Positions 9,427 through 19,620 of a stretch of DNA of 64,000 bases are shown in pieces (the first letter of the stretch is position 1; each line of letters starts with the position of its first letter). The DNA is from Streptomyces sp. WAC08241 (lineage in GTDB: Bacteria > Actinomycetota > Actinomycetes > Streptomycetales > Streptomycetaceae), in the NCBI GenBank assembly GCA_007858575.1, contig CP042279.1, forward strand, positions 4,094,501 to 4,158,500, written 5' to 3'. Under the pieces are notes generated by a model that saw only the letters and a list, made by a program, of their open reading frames with translations, ran no database searches and had not been told where the DNA came from. A program made the position numbers and the translations under genes.

Positions 9427-10343
9427 TACTTGTCACTCCCCGCGGTCGCGTCGGCCAGGGCTGCGGTGCCACCGACGATCTCGCTGATTTCCTGGGTGAT
9501 TTCGGCCTGGCGGGCCGCGTTGGCAAGTCGGGAGAGGTTGTTGATCAAGTCTCCCGCGTTGTCGGTGGCCGACTTCATCGCGCGGCGCGTGGCGGCGTGC
9601 TTGGAGGCAGCCGACTGGAGCAGCGCGTTGTAGATCCGGCTCTCGACGTAGCGCGGCAGAAGGGCGTCGAGGACGTCCTCCGCCGACGGCTCGAAGTCGT
9701 ACAGCGGACGGAGGGTGTCCGGCTCGCCGGCCTCCTTCGCCACCTCGTCGAGGCTGAGGGGCAGCAGCCGGGCCTCGATGGCCGTCTGGGTCATCATCGA
9801 GACGAACTCGGTGTAGATGATGTGGAGCTCGTCCACACCGCCCTCGGCCGTGTCCTTCTCGATCGCCTCGATCAGCGGTGCCGCGATCTTCTTGGCGTCC
9901 GCGTACGTGGGCTCGTCCGTGAAGCCGGTCCACGTGTCGCTCAGCTTCCGCTCACGGAAGTTGAAGTGCGCGACGCCGCGGCGACCGACGACGTAGACGT
10001 CGACCGCGCGGCCCTTGCCCTCCAGCTCCTTGATGAGCTTCTCCGCCGCCTTGATGGCGTTGGAGTTGAAGGCACCGGCCAGACCGCGGTCGCTCGAGAG
10101 GAGCAGGACCGCGGCACGGCTCGGGTTCTCCGCCTCGGTGGTCAGCGGGTGCTTGTCGTTCGCACCCGTGGCCACCGCCGTGACCGCGCGGGTCAGCTCG
10201 GTCGCGTACGGAGTCGACGCCTGCACCTTGCGCTGCGCCTTGACGACGCGCGAGGCGGCGATCATCTCCATCGCCTTGGTGATCTTCTTCGTCGCGGTGA
10301 CGGATTTGATGCGACGCTTGTAGACCCGGAGCTGCGCTCCCAT
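9426..10343 (-). CDS. atpG: ATP synthase F1 gamma subunit
   Basis: Rotor shaft of F1. The frame is intact at 305 residues, one of the few unbroken long genes here. The N-terminal helix GAQLRVYKRRIKSVTATKKI and the C-terminal helix KSATDNAGDLINNLSRLANA form the coiled coil expected to enter the alpha3beta3 barrel, with the Rossmann-like domain between (LLSSDRGLAGAFNSN). Preceded by atpA (20 bp gap) and overlapping atpD by one base. Confidence 0.97.
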   Translation of the reverse strand: MGAQLRVYKRRIKSVTATKKITKAMEMIAASRVVKAQRKVQASTPYATELTRAVTAVATGANDKHPLTTEAENPSRAAVLLLSSDRGLAGAFNSNAIKAAEKLIKELEGKGRAVDVYVVGRRGVAHFNFRERKLSDTWTGFTDEPTYADAKKIAAPLIEAIEKDTAEGGVDELHIIYTEFVSMMTQTAIEARLLPLSLDEVAKEAGEPDTLRPLYDFEPSAEDVLDALLPRYVESRIYNALLQSAASKHAATRRAMKSATDNAGDLINNLSRLANAARQAEITQEISEIVGGTAALADATAGSDK

Positions 10344-10363
10344 GAGTCAGGTCCCTTCCGTCG

Positions 10364-11960
10364 TCACTTCGAGACGTTGACGGCGGCAGGGGCGTCCGCG
10401 CCGAGCAGCTTGCCGTCGGACGTCTCGAACTGCTGCTTGAACTCCGCGATGGCGTCGGCGACGGCCGTGAGGGTGTCGTCCGACATCTTCTTGCCCTCGC
10501 GGATGGAGGTCATGAGACCGGAGTGGTTCTGACGCAGGTACGCCAGGAGCTCGGCCTCGAAGCGGCGGATGTCGGCGACCGGGACGTCGTCCATCTTGCC
10601 GGTGGTGCCGGCCCAGACCGAGACGACCTGGTTCTCCGTGGGCATCGGCTGGTACTGAGCCTGCTTGAGCAGCTCGACCATCCGCTGACCGCGCTCGAGC
10701 TGCGCCTTCGAGGCCGCGTCCAGGTCGGAACCGAAGGCCGCGAAGGCCTCCAGCTCACGGAACTGGGCGAGGTCCACGCGGAGGCGGCCGGCGATCTGCT
10801 TCATCGCCGGGTGCTGGGCGGAGCCACCGACTCGGGAGACCGAGATGCCGACGTTCAGGGCCGGGCGCTGGCCGGCGTTGAACAGGTCGGACTCCAGGAA
10901 GCACTGGCCGTCGGTGATGGAGATGACGTTGGTCGGGATGAACGCCGAGACGTCGTTGGCCTTCGTCTCGACGATCGGCAGACCGGTCATCGAGCCGGCA
11001 CCCAGCTCGTCCGAGAGCTTCGCGCAGCGCTCCAGGAGACGCGAGTGCAGGTAGAAGACGTCACCCGGGTAGGCCTCACGGCCCGGCGGGCGGCGCAGCA
11101 GCAGCGACACGGCGCGGTAGGCGTCGGCCTGCTTCGACAGGTCGTCGAAGACGATCAGGACGTGCTTGCCCTGGTACATCCAGTGCTGACCGATGGCGGA
11201 GCCGGTGTACGGCGCCAGGTACTTGAAGCCGGCCGGGTCGGACGCCGGGGCGGCGACGATCGTCGTGTACTCGAGCGCACCGGCTCTTCCAGGGCGCCGC
11301 GAACGGACGCGATGGTCGAGCCCTTCTGGCCGACGGCGACGTAGATGCAGCGGACCTGCTTGTTCACGTCGCCCGAGCGCCAGTTGTCGCGCTGGTTGAT
11401 GATCGTGTCGACGCACAGCGCGGTCTTGCCGGTCTGGCGGTCGCCGATGATGAGCTGGCGCTGGCCGCGGCCGACCGGCGTCATGGCGTCGACGGCCTTG
11501 TAGCCGGTCTCCATCGGCTCGTGCACCGACTTACGGGCCATCACGCCCGGGGCCTGCAGCTCGAGGGCGCGGCGGCCCTCGGTCGCGATCTCGCCGAGAC
11601 CGTCGATCGGGTTGCCGAGCGGGTCGACAACGCGGCCGAGGTATCCTCGCCGACACCGACGGAGAGGACCTCGCCGGTGCGCTGCACCGACTGCCCCTCC
11701 TCGATGCCGCTGAACTCGCCGAGGACGATCGCACCGATCTCGCGCTCTTCGAGGTTCAGCGCGAGACCGAGGGTTCCGTCCTCGAACTTCAGCAGCTCGT
11801 TCGCCATGGCCGAGGGAAGACCCTCGACCTTCGCGATGCCGTCGCCGGCCAGGCTGACCGTGCCGACCTCCTCGCGCGAGGCCGCGTCCGGCTGGTACGA
11901 CTGGACAAAGGTCTCCAGTGCGTCCCGGATCTCCTCCGGCCGGATCGTGAGCTCCGCCAT
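10364..11960 (-). CDS. atpA: ATP synthase F1 alpha subunit
   Basis: Non-catalytic nucleotide-binding subunit. It starts at ATG 11960 (AELTIRPEEIRDALETFV). Walker A GDRQTGKTALCVDTI, the Arg-finger region ISVSRVGGSAQ and the C-terminal helical domain (VSVWAGTTGKMDDVPVADIR) are clear. Two indels (near 11640 and 11285) break the frame; whole length is about 530 residues. The upstream in-frame extension to 12044 has no Shine-Dalgarno site and is rejected. Confidence 0.95.
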
Positions 11961-12098
11961 CTGGGTTCCCTGCTCTCCTTGTTGGGCCCGAAGTTTCTTA
12001 AGGGGTCTGGGGCCGACCCCCAGGAATCTTCTGCATCTCTGCACGGCCCAACCGGGCCGCTGGTAATGCTGTGATGCTGTTCTGCTGTGGTGACCGCG

Positions 12099-12912
12099 TC
12101 AGCCGGCCAGTCGACGGGTCGCCTCGTCGAGGCGCTCCGCGATGGAGCCGTTGATGACCTCGTCGCCGACCCGCACCGTGATCCCGCCGAGGACCGCGGG
12201 GTCCACGTCCAGGTTCAGGTGCATCTCGCGGCCGTACAGCTTGGCGAGGACGGCTCCGAGGCGCTGCTTCTGCCGGTCCGACAGCGGCACCGCCGAGGTG
12301 ATGACCGCGACCATCCGGTCCCGGCGCCGCGGCGAGCTTGGACAGGGACTCGAGTCCCGCTTCCAGGCTACGTCCCCGGGGCTGGGTCACCAGACGGACG
12401 ACCAGGCGCTCGGTGGTCGCGTGGGCCTTGCCGCCCAGCAGGCTGCGGAGCAGCGTGCCCTTGGCGGTGGCCGTGGCGGCCTTGTCCGTCAGCGCCGAGC
12501 GGAGCCCGTTGCTGGAGGACACGATCCGGGCGAAGCGGAACAGCTCGTCCTCGACGTCGTCGAGCGCGCCCGCCTTCTGCGCCGCGGTGAGGTCCGCGGT
12601 GTTCGCCAGCTCCTCGGTCGCGTCGACCAGGTCGCGCGAGCGCGACCAGCGCGAACGGACCATCCCGGACACCAGGTCGGTGGTCTCGCCGCCCACCTGA
12701 CCGCTCAGGAGTCGCTGCGCGAGTTCGGCCTTGGCCTCACCCGGCTGGGCGGGGTCGGTCAGGACCCTGCGCAGCGACACCTCGCGGTCGAGCAGCACGG
12801 TGACGGCGGCGAGCTCGTCCGCGAGCTTCGTCGCGTCGACCGGGGTGTTGTCGGTCAGCGCGTCGAGGGACTCGCGGGCGGCGGCCAGTGCCTCACGGCT
12901 CGCTCCGTTCAT
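12099..12912 (-). CDS. atpH: ATP synthase F1 delta subunit
   Basis: Joins F1 to the peripheral b stalk. It starts at ATG 12912, overlapping the 3' end of atpF by 20 nt. The N-terminal helical bundle (LADELAAVTVLLDREVSLRR) and the C-terminal MVAVITSAVPLSDRQKQRLG with the conserved GGITVRVGDEVINGSIAERL end are present. One indel near 12325 separates them. About 271 residues, the long actinobacterial form. The 138-bp gap before atpA holds only a ribosome site and short complementary runs. Confidence 0.94.
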
Positions 12913-13452
12913 CGGACGGCTCGGCCTTCTCCTCGAGCTCGTCGAGGAAGCGGTCGATCGTGCGGCTCTGGCGGGCGGTGTCCTCGAGGGACTCGCCGAC
13001 CAGCTTGCCGGCCAGGTCGGTGGCGAGCTTGCCCACGTCCTGGCGCAGCGACGCCGACGCGGACTTGCGGTCCGCCTCGATCTGCGCGTGCCCGGCCGCG
13101 ATGATCTCCTCGCGCTGGCGCTGGCCTTCCGCCTTCATCTCCTGGATGATCGCGGTGCCCTGCTCCGTCGCCTCCTGGCGAAGACGCGCGGCCTCGTGGC
13201 GGGCCTCGGCGAGCTGGGCCTTGTACTGCTCCAGCACACTCTGAGCCTCGATCTGGGCCGACTCGGCCTTCTCGATGCCACCTCGATGGCCTCGCGGCGC
13301 TCGTCCAGAACCTTGTTGATGTTCGGGAGGAGCTTCTTGGCGAGGAAGCCGAAGACGATGACGAAGGCGATCAGGCCGATGACGAGCTCGTCAAGATGCG
13401 GGATCAGAGGAGGCTGGGGCTCCTCCGCCGCCGCAAGAAGCAGAGCGTTCAC
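12893..13452 (-). CDS. atpF: ATP synthase Fo b subunit
   Basis: Peripheral stalk. It starts at GTG 13452, with one transmembrane helix near the N-terminus (HLDELVIGLIAFVIVFGFLA) followed by a long charged coiled coil (QYKAQLAEARHEAARLRQEA). One indel near 13278 breaks the frame between 'ERREAIE' and 'EKAESAQIEAQSVLEQYKAQ'. About 186 residues. It overlaps atpH by 20 nt. Confidence 0.94.
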
Positions 13453-13493
13453 ATCAGTGCCTTCCGTAAAAGAATCGGGCTGTCGGTCCGGGC

Positions 13494-13760
13494 TTACTGG
13501 TAGACGAAGCCCATGACGATGCCGATGAGGGCGAGCGCCTCACAGAAGGCGAAGCCCATGATCTGGTTGGTGCGGATCAGACCGGCGGCCTCGGGCTGGC
13601 GGGCGAGGGCCTGCGTACCGTTACCGAAGATGATGCCGACGCCGACGCCGGGGCCGATCGCGGCCAGGCCGTAGCCGATCGAGGCGACGTTGCCGACGAG
13701 GGTGGTCTTGGCGGAGTCACCGGGGGCGGCGAGGTTGACCAGTTCGAGAGCAGCGGACAT
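13494..13760 (-). CDS. atpE: ATP synthase Fo c subunit
   Basis: Proton-carrying ring subunit; 88 residues forming two membrane helices. The conserved loop RQPEAAG and the ion-binding glutamate in FAFCEALALIGIVMGFVY are present. The frame is intact. The N-terminus is about ten residues longer than the shortest bacterial forms (SAALELVNLAAPGDSAK). It lies 41 bp before atpF and 90 bp after atpB. Confidence 0.96.
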   Translation of the reverse strand: MSAALELVNLAAPGDSAKTTLVGNVASIGYGLAAIGPGVGVGIIFGNGTQALARQPEAAGLIRTNQIMGFAFCEALALIGIVMGFVYQ

Positions 13761-13850
13761 GCCGTTACTTCCTTCTCTTTCAATGACCCGGTGGGGTTGG
13801 CCACCGGACGACTGTTGGCTTGGGGGTGGAGCAGCGGGACCGGGTCGGGC

Positions 13851-14660
13851 TCAGTGGTGCTCGGAGAGCGCGCCCTGGACGTAGCTGCAGGCCAGGAGGA
13901 CGAAGACGTACGCCTGGACGGCCTGGATGAAGAGCTCGAACGCGGTCATCACGATGACCATCACGAACGAGGCGCCGGCGTAGACGAAGCCCAGGCCGTT
14001 CATGAGGTACCAGGTGGCCAGGGAGAACATCACGATGAGCAGGTGACCGGCGAACATGTTCGCGAACAGTCGGACCGCGTGCGTGAAGGGCCGGATGAGG
14101 AGGTTCGAGAAGAACTCGAGGACGACGACCATCGGGAGGATCGCGCCGAGCGACTTGTCGTAGCCGACGATGTTCTTCCAGCCGCCCACGAAGCCGTGCT
14201 TCTTGAAGGTGAGCGAGATCCACATGACGTACACGATCAGCGCGAGACCGGCCGGGAAGGCGATCAGCGAGGTGACCGGGAACTGGGCGAGCGGAACGAT
14301 CGACCAGAGGTTCATGATCCAGACGAAGAAGAACAGCGACACCATGAAGGGGACGTACTTCTCGCCGTCCTTCTTGCCGATGATCTCGTAGACGATGCCG
14401 CGGCGCACGAAGTCGTAACCGGCCTCGCCGACCATCTGGAGCTTGCCGGGGATCAGCTTGGGCTTGTTGAAGGCGGCCCAGAAGAACCCGACGACCACGA
14501 TGGAGCCGAGGATGGCGAGCAGCATCGGCTTGGTGAACTCGATGCCGCCCACCGTCGCGATGGGCTCGTACATGAACGTGTGCAGGCCCGGCGCCGGGAA
14601 GCCACATCCGGTGAAGATGTGGCAATCCGGGTCGAAGGCAAGCGTCTGGTCAGCACTCAC
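13851..14660 (-). CDS. atpB: ATP synthase Fo a subunit
   Basis: Proton-channel subunit. It starts at GTG 14660 behind AAGGAG. Several membrane helices are visible, and the essential arginine lies in the helix RPFTHAVRLFANMFAGHLLI, with the partner helix near FELFIQAVQAYVFVLLACSY. The frame is intact at 269 residues. It ends in SEHH*. Confidence 0.96.
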   Translation of the reverse strand: MSADQTLAFDPDCHIFTGCGFPAPGLHTFMYEPIATVGGIEFTKPMLLAILGSIVVVGFFWAAFNKPKLIPGKLQMVGEAGYDFVRRGIVYEIIGKKDGEKYVPFMVSLFFFVWIMNLWSIVPLAQFPVTSLIAFPAGLALIVYVMWISLTFKKHGFVGGWKNIVGYDKSLGAILPMVVVLEFFSNLLIRPFTHAVRLFANMFAGHLLIVMFSLATWYLMNGLGFVYAGASFVMVIVMTAFELFIQAVQAYVFVLLACSYVQGALSEHH

Positions 14661-14881
14661 CGCGGGCTCCTTCAGCGTGGCGCATAGGTACGGCAACCTC
14701 GTTGTGTCGGCGCGGCACGCAGCCGCGGGTCGGCACTGGACTGGTCTTACGGATAAGGGGCGGCGGTTCGGCTTCGAGCCTCGCGCTGGGACAGGCGTCT
14801 CGGATGCCCGCGCCCGCAGTGCCGCAGTTGGCACCGGACGATAGCAGGAAGCCGAAGGCGGCTTTATCCCGGCCCTACCCT

Positions 14882-15295
14882 TCACGACTTCGACCCCGTG
14901 TTCGCGGGGTCGATGTAAGCGATCTTGGCCTTCATGTAGGCCCGCGCCTGAGCGGCGACCCACACGACGGTGGCCGCGAGCAGCGTGAAGGCGAAGGCCT
15001 TGAAGTCGAACAGCGTGGTGTTCTTGAGCAACGCCAGGAAGATGAAGAGCACCAGGAGCTGGGCCGTGTAGAGCATCAGCCCCATCGCCTGGAACAAGTG
15101 CGGGAAGGACTTGGCCGTCCGCTGGAGGACCAACTGCCCGATCCCCATGAAGAGGACGACCACCAGGGTGCCGACGACCGCGCCGAGCGCGCCCTTGCCA
15201 CCGGCGACCACCCCACTGACGACCGTGGCGATCGCGCCGACGGCAACGGTGGGGACGGCGGTGTGCAGGAGGATGCGTGCGTCGTTGGACGGCAT
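14882..15295 (-). CDS. atpI: AtpI-like membrane protein, first gene of the atp operon
   Basis: Small membrane protein (137 residues, four hydrophobic segments) at the head of the ATP synthase operon, the position of atpI, thought to help assemble the c ring. It starts at ATG 15295 with GGAGA upstream; 'SNDARILLHTAVPTVAVGAI' opens the first helix and 'LLKNTTLFDFKAFAFTLLAA' the last pair. The frame is intact. A 221-bp spacer separates it from atpB. It is assigned from position and topology more than from sequence motifs. Confidence 0.8.
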   Translation of the reverse strand: MPSNDARILLHTAVPTVAVGAIATVVSGVVAGGKGALGAVVGTLVVVLFMGIGQLVLQRTAKSFPHLFQAMGLMLYTAQLLVLFIFLALLKNTTLFDFKAFAFTLLAATVVWVAAQARAYMKAKIAYIDPANTGSKS

Positions 15296-15557
15296 GGCGG
15301 TGTCTCCGCTTGATGGAGGGGGCGATGGTGTCGTCATGGACGAGCGTAAGCCCGGTCCGAGGTGGGTCTCGGGGCCAACGGACCGTCGCACTACGGTCTT
15401 TCGGCACTGTCGCCGGGTCTCGTGAACGGTATCACAAACTATTTGAATAGGTCTTTACCCATAAGGTGTGCCAGTTGTCACACATGAGGGTTACACCGCG
15501 CGTGTGTGCACGACAGCGGGGCGCCATGTCTGCTAATGGGCGCCGCTGCGGCTTTCG
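15296..15557 (-). promoter_or_regulatory. Promoter region of the atp operon
   Basis: This 262-bp spacer between the WecA-like gene and atpI contains no gene. An AT-rich patch at about 15428-15475 (atcacaaactatttgaatag), unusual for this genome, is the likely promoter location for the leftward atp operon. I cannot fix the -10 and -35 elements with confidence. Confidence 0.45.
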
Positions 15558-16911
15558 TCAACTCGGCGTTCCGGCCTTCCGCCGGTCGGTGAAGCGCGCG
15601 CGGTTGCCGATGGCGGTGGCGCCGTTGACGCCGGCGGGCACCGGGATCCGCTCGTCCTCCTCGGCCGCGGCCGGCCCGGGAGCCGCCTCCGGGGCGGGGG
15701 CCGGCTTGCGGCGCCGGTAGCGGGGCGGCACCACGGACTCGGCCCAGCGGGGGCGCGCGGCCTGAACCGCGGCAGCAGGAGCAGCACTAGGCCGATCGCG
15801 CTGAGCGCGACGACCCCGAGGACGATCCACATCGAGGTCGAGTGGACCGAGTACGCCAGCGTCCCGAAGGCGATCAGGGCCGACCAGAAGTACATGATCA
15901 GCACCGCGCGGCTGTGCGAGTGCCCGATCTCCAGGAGCCGGTGGTGCAGGTGGCCGCGGTCGGCCGCGAACGGCGACTGGCCCTTCCAGGTGCGGCGCAC
16001 GATCGCCAGGACCAGGTCCGCCATCGGGATCGCGATGATCGTCAGCGGCAGCAGGAGCGGGATGAAGACGGGCAGGGCGGCGTGGGTGGCCTCGCGGGTC
16101 GAGCCCTCGAAGAGCCGCAGGATGTCCGGGTCGACCTGGCCGGTGATCGAGATGGCGGAGGCCGCCAGGATCAGGCCGATCAGCATCGAGCCGGAGTCGC
16201 CCATGAAGATCCGCGCCGGGTGCATGTTGTGCGGCAGGAAGCCCAGGCACATGCCCATGAGGATGGCGGCGAAGAGCGTCGCGGGGCGGCGGCCTCGATC
16301 GTGTAGCCGTACCAGAGGCGGTAGGCGTACAGGAAGAAGGCCGCGGCGGCGATGCAGACCATGCCGGCGGCGAGGCCGTCGAGGCCGTCGACGAAGTTCA
16401 CCGCGTTGATCGTCAGGACCACCAGGGCGACCGTGAGGAGCGTGCCCTGCCCGGGGGTGAGGGCGACGGTGCCGATGCCGGGGATCGGGAGCCACAGGAT
16501 CGTCAGGCCCTGCGCGACCATCACGCCGGCCGAGATCATCTGCGCGCCCAGCTTGATGAGCGCGTCGAGCTCGAACTTGTCGTCCAGGACGCCGATCAGC
16601 CAGATCAGCGCGGCGCCGGAGAGCAGCGCGCGGGGCTCGTTGGACAGTTCGAAGACGCTGCCGAGGTTCTGCAGGTGGGCGGCGACGAGCAGGCCCGCGC
16701 ACAGCCCGAAGAACATGGCGATGCCACCGAGCCGCGGAGTCGGTTCTCGGTGTACGTCGCGGGCGCGGATCTCCGGCATCGCCCCGGTCGCGATGGCGAA
16801 CTTGCGCACCGGTCCGGTGAGCAGGTAGGTCACTGCGGCCGTGACGCAGAGCGTCAGCAGGTAATCACGCACGGGCTGCCCCACAGGAATCGCTGGCCAT
16901 CTCAGCCCCAC
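15558..16911 (-). CDS. MraY/WecA-family undecaprenyl-phosphate sugar-phosphate transferase
   Basis: Polytopic inner-membrane enzyme that moves a sugar-1-phosphate (probably GlcNAc-1-P) from a UDP-sugar to undecaprenyl phosphate, the first step of wall polysaccharide or teichoic acid synthesis. The family motifs are present: aspartate pair in GVLDDKFELD, NAVNFVDGLDGLAAG, the MGDSGSM loop and HLHHRLLEIGHS. About ten membrane segments. It has a C-terminal soluble tail rich in Pro/Ala/Arg. Two indels (near 16285 and 15765) break the frame; whole length about 450 residues. It precedes the atp operon in the same direction. Confidence 0.88.
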
Positions 16912-16979
16912 ACCCTAGCCGTGCCGTCCATGTGCTGGGAGACACGCGGGGCGCCCGGACGGTTGCACCGGGCCTCCGC

Positions 16980-18220
16980 TCAGTGTGCGTACGGCGGAAA
17001 TCGGCCGGTCAGCGCGCGTACGTCCGCCCGTACCCGGGCCGTCTCCTCCGGGTCGTCGCGGAGCGCGGCGGTGAACAGACCGGCGATCCTGGCCATTTCG
17101 GGGGTGCCCATGCCCTGGTGGTGACGGCGGCCGTGCCGAGCTGGATCCCGCGCGCCTCCCCGTGCGGGAGCGCGCAGGTGTCGAGCACGATGCCGGCGGC
17201 GGCGAGCCGGGCGCGGGCGGTGCGCCCGTCGACGCCGAGGGGGCGGGGTCGGCGGTGATGAGGTGGGTGTCGGTGCCGCCGGTGGTCACCGCGAAGCCCT
17301 CGGCGGCGAGGGCGGCGGCCAGGGCCCGGGCGTGCTCGACCACCCGGTGGGCGTACGCGGTGAACGCGGGGCCTCCGCCTCGCCGAGGGCCACGGCCTTC
17401 GCCGCGATCGTGTGCATCTGGGCGCCGCCCTGGCTGAACGGGAACACCGCCCGGTCGATCCGGCCCGCGAGCTCCTCCCCGCACAGGATCATTCCGCCGC
17501 GCGGGCCGCGCAGCACCTTGTGGGTGGTGGCGCAGACGACGTCGGCGTACGGGACGGGCTGGGGCCGCTCCCCGGCGACCAGGCCGATGGTGTGGGCCGC
17601 GTCGGCGATCAGATAGGCGCCGGTCTCGTCGGCGATCCCGCGGAAGACCTCGTAGTCGAAGTGGCGGGGATAGGAGATGGAGCCGCAGACGATCGCCTTG
17701 GGGCGGTGGTGGCGGGCGAGGGCGGCGACCTGCTCGTGGTCGACGAGGCCGGTCTCGGCGTCGACGCCGTAGGGGACGAAGTCGAACCAGCGGCCGGAGA
17801 AGTTGGCGGGCGAACCGTGGGTGAGGTGCCCGCCGTGCTCCAGGCCCATGGCGAGGACCGTGTCACCGGGCCTGAGAAGGGCCGCGTACGCCGCCAGGAC
17901 GGCCGAGGAGCCGGAGTGGGCCTGGACGTTCGCGTGGTCGGCTCCGAAGAGCGCGGTGGCCCGTCGCACGGCGATCCGCTCGACGGCGTCGGCGTACTCG
18001 CAGCCGCCGTGGTGCCGGGCGCCGGGGTAGCCCTCGGCGTACTTGTTGGCGAGCGGGGAGCCGAGGGCGGCGAGGACGGCGGGCGAGGTGAAGTTCTCCG
18101 CCGCTACGAGCTGGAGGCTGTCGGCCTGCCGCCGCTCCTCGCCGAGCAGCACGTCGGCGACCTCCGGGTCCTGCCGGCGCAGGACGTCGAGCTCGTCGTC
18201 GGGGGCGCGGTGACCGGCAT
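16980..18220 (-). CDS. glyA: Serine hydroxymethyltransferase-like PLP enzyme
   Basis: Interconverts serine and glycine with tetrahydrofolate if it acts as family members do. Motifs: LQLVAAENFTSPAVLAALGS, the NKYAEGYPGARHHGG segment, and the PLP lysine in VVCATTHKVLRGPRGG. Indels near 18203, 17372, 17240 and 17120 split it. Whole length about 413 residues, ending RFPPYAH*. Streptomyces carry a second glyA-like gene at this locus besides the main one, so the true substrate could differ from serine. Confidence 0.87.
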
Positions 18221-18272
18221 GGCACCAATCTAGGTACCCCGGGTCGGACGCGCGCGCCGAGCACCGAAGCGC

Positions 18273-18919
18273 TCAGCGCCGCGCCGTCACCCCGGTCAGC
18301 GCCGTCACCACGGGATCGAGCGCCTGGTTGATCTCGTCGCCGATCGAGCGGAAGAACGTGATGGGGGCGCCGTACGGGTCGTTGACCTCGTCCGCGTCCG
18401 GGGACGGGGCCAGGAGCCAGCCGCGGAGGGCCGCGGCCGCGCGGACCAGGGCGCGGGCGCGTTCGACCATGCCCTCGTCGCGCGGGTCGGGGAGCGTGGC
18501 CGGGTCGATGGCGCGGACCAGGCGGGTGAACTCCTTCAGGGTGAAGGTGCGCAGGCCCGCCGAGTGGCCCATCGAGATGACCTGCGCCCGGTGGTCCCGG
18601 GTCGCCGTCAGGACGAGGTCCGCGCGGATGACGTGCTCGTCGAGGAGCTCGCGGCCCACGAAGCCGGTGTGGTCCGCGCCGAAGTCGGCGAGGACGAGTT
18701 CCGCGTTGGCCTCCATCGGGGCCCCCTCGTGGCCCCAGGTGCCCGCGCTCTCCACGATCAGGCCGCCGCCGAGGGGTCCCCGAGCCGGTCGCTCAGGGCG
18801 TGGCGGGTCAGCCGCTCGGTGATCGGCGAGCGGCAGACGTTGCCGGTGCTGACGTGGAGGATGCGGAAGGTGTCGCTGTCGTCGTGCCCCGCTATGCCAC
18901 GCCCCTCAGGGGCGGTCAA
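18273..18919 (-). CDS. Low-molecular-weight protein-tyrosine-phosphatase-like protein lacking the catalytic cysteine
   Basis: The fold is that of LMW-PTP/arsenate reductases: an N-terminal P-loop HVSTGNVCRSPITERL and a C-terminal DP aspartate region (DEVNDPYGAPITF). In the family the loop is C-x-G-N-x-C-R-S with the first Cys as nucleophile; here that position is Ser (AGC codon on the minus strand near 18855). The second Cys, Arg and Ser remain. It may therefore be a phosphatase with altered chemistry or a phospho-protein binder. It starts at TTG 18919, overlapping the sua5 stop as TTGA. One indel is seen near 18779. About 215 residues. Confidence 0.8.
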
Positions 18920-19562
18920 CTGGCCACCTCGAGGTCGGGTACGACCTTCCGGAGCTCCTCCGCGGAGAGCGCTCCCTGCCGCAGCAGCACCGGCACCGGA
19001 CCCGTCACGTCGACGATGGACGAGGGACGTTCCCGGGCGTCGGACCGCCGTCGAGGTACACGGAGACGGAGTCGCCGAGCATGTGCTGCGCGGCGTCGCA
19101 GTCCTCCGGCGACGGGTGGCCGGTGAGGTTGGCCGAGGAGACGGCCATCGGGCCGACCTCGGTGAGCAGCTCGATCGCGACCGGGTGCAGCGGCATCCGG
19201 ACGGCGACGGTGCCCCGGGTGTCGCCGAGGTCCCACTGGAGGGACGGCTGGTGCTTGGCGACCAGGGTGAGCGCGCCGGGCCAGAAGGCGTCGACGAGCT
19301 CCCAGGCCTGCTCGGAGAAGTCGGTGACCAGGCCGTGCAGGGTGTTCGGGGAGCCGATGAGCACGGGCGTGGGCATGTTGCGGCCCCGCCCCTTGGCGGC
19401 CAGCAGGTCGGCCACGGCCTCGCCGCTGAAGGCGTCCGCCCCGATCCCGTACACGGTGTCGGTGGGCAGCACGACCAGCTCGCCCCGGCGGACGGCGGAC
19501 GCGGCCTCGCGCAGGCCGGTCAGTCGGTCGGTCGCCTCGTTGCAGTCGTATCGCCGTGCCAT
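18916..19562 (-). CDS. L-threonylcarbamoyladenylate synthase (Sua5/YrdC)
   Basis: Makes threonylcarbamoyl-AMP from threonine, bicarbonate and ATP for the t6A37 modification of ANN-decoding tRNAs. The YrdC domain motifs are clear: ELVVLPTDTVYGIGADAF, GRGRNMPTPVLIGS, TLVAKHQPSLQWDLG and the PMAVSSANLTGHPSP strand. One indel near 19027 precedes the conserved SSIVDVTG end. About 215 residues. It follows prmC in the same operon. Confidence 0.92.
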
Positions 19563-19620
19563 CAGTTCCCGGCCTCCTCGTACGCGTGGTTCGTCGTGGC
19601 GGCGATGACGGTCGGGGCCG

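Noticed and set aside
11961..12044. 28-residue upstream extension of AtpA
   Set aside because: No ribosome site at the upstream start and the extension is unlike any AtpA; ATG 11960 is well placed.
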